Origin: an uncultured Eubacteriales bacterium
GTDB lineage: Bacteria > Bacillota_A > Clostridia > Christensenellales > Aristaeellaceae
Assembly: GCA_900553645.1 (NCBI GenBank)
Contig: USEE01000115.1
Coordinates: 1 to 5,633 of the forward strand
DNA length: 5,633 nucleotides
Direction: 5' to 3'
Part shown: one piece after another, positions 5,191 to 5,633 of the stretch
How the letters are laid out: the number at the start of each line of letters is the position of its first letter
Position numbering within the stretch: the first letter of the stretch is position 1
Program-made: the position numbers and the translations under genes
Notes under the pieces: generated by a model
Seen by the model: the letters and a program-made list of their open reading frames with translations, nothing else
Database searches by the model: none
What the model was told of the DNA's origin: nothing

Positions 5191-5633
5191 ATGGGAATAA
5201 TCAATGCCTTCCCGGGCGGAGAACCGACGAAGGGGTACAAAAGGAAAGTCGAGATAACGACAAGCCAGACATGGACAGTGCCCGCAGGGGTTACGGAGAT
5301 TGCTGTCAGACTGTTCGGCGGCGGGGGTAGCGGCGCTGTTGGCAGTTATGGCGCGGGTGGCGGCGGCGGCCATATGGCTTATGCAAAGCTTAGTGTTACG
5401 CCCGGAACGTCATACGCAATAGTTATCGGCGCTGGTGGCAAGGCTATGTCGCGAAAAACCGAAGATTCTAATGGCGATTACGGGCGTCGAGGTGAAGACG
5501 GCGGCATTAGTAGATTCGGGAACATATTGACCGCATACGGAGGCGGTTGCGGTGAAGGTTCTGACAAATATGTAGGCAATGGCGGCACTGGCGGCACTGG
5601 CGGTGGTTCCTTCGGTTGGGGTAGCGGTTATGC
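5191..5633 (+). CDS. Glycine-rich tail fibre / adhesin, 5' part only (3' end outside window)
   Basis: An open frame runs from the ATG at 5191 to the window edge with no stop (147 complete codons). The upstream AAAAAGGACGTGAG gives a plausible but weaker ribosome site. Residues 21-40 (EITTSQTWTVPAGVTEIAVR) followed by LFGGGGSG are the classic start of glycine-rich phage tip domains (TFTVPAGVTKI..VGGGGGG pattern). Later come GAGGGGGHMAYAKLSVTPGTSY (54-75), IVIGAGGK (78-84) and several Gly-rich clusters up to GNGGTGGTGGGSFGWGSG (129-146). Proteins of this kind pack polyglycine helices into a sandwich and often act as receptor-binding tips. That role here is inferred. Codon choice differs from the genes upstream: GGT and other T-ending codons are much more frequent. 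Residues 1-20 may be a short attachment segment. The gene is in line with the fibre gene, so it is probably a second fibre or the tip. Confidence 0.75.
   Translation, partial: MGIINAFPGGEPTKGYKRKVEITTSQTWTVPAGVTEIAVRLFGGGGSGAVGSYGAGGGGGHMAYAKLSVTPGTSYAIVIGAGGKAMSRKTEDSNGDYGRRGEDGGISRFGNILTAYGGGCGEGSDKYVGNGGTGGTGGGSFGWGSGY
5581..5598 (+). repeat. 9-base tandem duplication in the glycine-rich gene
   Basis: GGCGGCACT occurs twice in a row and is followed by GGCGGTGGT. Each unit codes Gly-Gly-Thr, so gain or loss of a unit keeps the frame. Confidence 0.7.

Noticed and set aside
4795..5373. 192-codon open frame on the minus strand, crossing the junction of two fibre genes
   Set aside because: It crosses two supported genes and their ribosome site, and its Arg/Cys-rich translation looks like a shadow of Gly/Ala codons.
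4366..5633. Glycine/alanine-rich fibre region as a diversity-generating retroelement target
   Set aside because: No second copy of a template repeat, no adenine-biased variable stretch and no reverse transcriptase are visible in the window.

Overview
This window is a compact, single-strand piece of a contractile-tail baseplate and tail-fibre operon. It comes from a temperate phage, a prophage, or a phage-derived particle of a Gram-positive (Firmicutes, probably Clostridia) host. Nine genes lie on the + strand. The first lacks its 5' end and the last lacks its 3' end. Genes are separated by 18 bases or fewer, or overlap by 4 to 10 bases. Most have a strong Shine-Dalgarno sequence (AGGAGG or GGGGGTGAT type), as is usual in Firmicutes. 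The sequence is moderately G+C-rich and uses ATA unusually often for isoleucine. I cannot name a genus or species from it.

Layout: (1) positions 1-324 hold the C-terminal end of a tail protein with an SH3-like remnant and a LysM domain, the part that normally sits just after the tape measure gene. (2) 336-671 encode a small protein resembling the DUF6983 / Pam3 gp18 baseplate plug. (3) 664-1566 encode a gp27-like hub protein. (4) 1579-1983 encode a short OB-fold spike protein of the Gp138 N-terminal type. (5) 1995-2354 encode a gp25-like wedge protein (DUF2634 / XkdS type). (6) 2345-3505 encode the baseplate J (gp6-like) wedge protein. (7) 3502-4128 encode a gpI / gp7-like wedge protein. (8) 4147-5175 encode a tail fibre with two GGTG repeats. 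(9) 5191 to the end encodes a glycine-rich protein, probably the adhesin or a second fibre.

Together these make the tail end that touches the host. The LysM protein and spike engage and pierce the wall, the plug and hub close the tube, three wedge proteins surround the hub and carry the fibres, and the fibre genes determine receptor contact. Gene order runs roughly from the centre of the baseplate outwards.

I saw no RNA gene, promoter, terminator, CRISPR array, insertion sequence, integrase or reverse transcriptase, and no gene-free stretch over 300 bases. No undescribed system is evident. The points most worth checking are the last gene's different codon use, the repeated GGTG-coding segments in both fibre genes, the spike that ends straight after its OB domain, and whether this baseplate belongs to a full phage or a tailocin-like particle.
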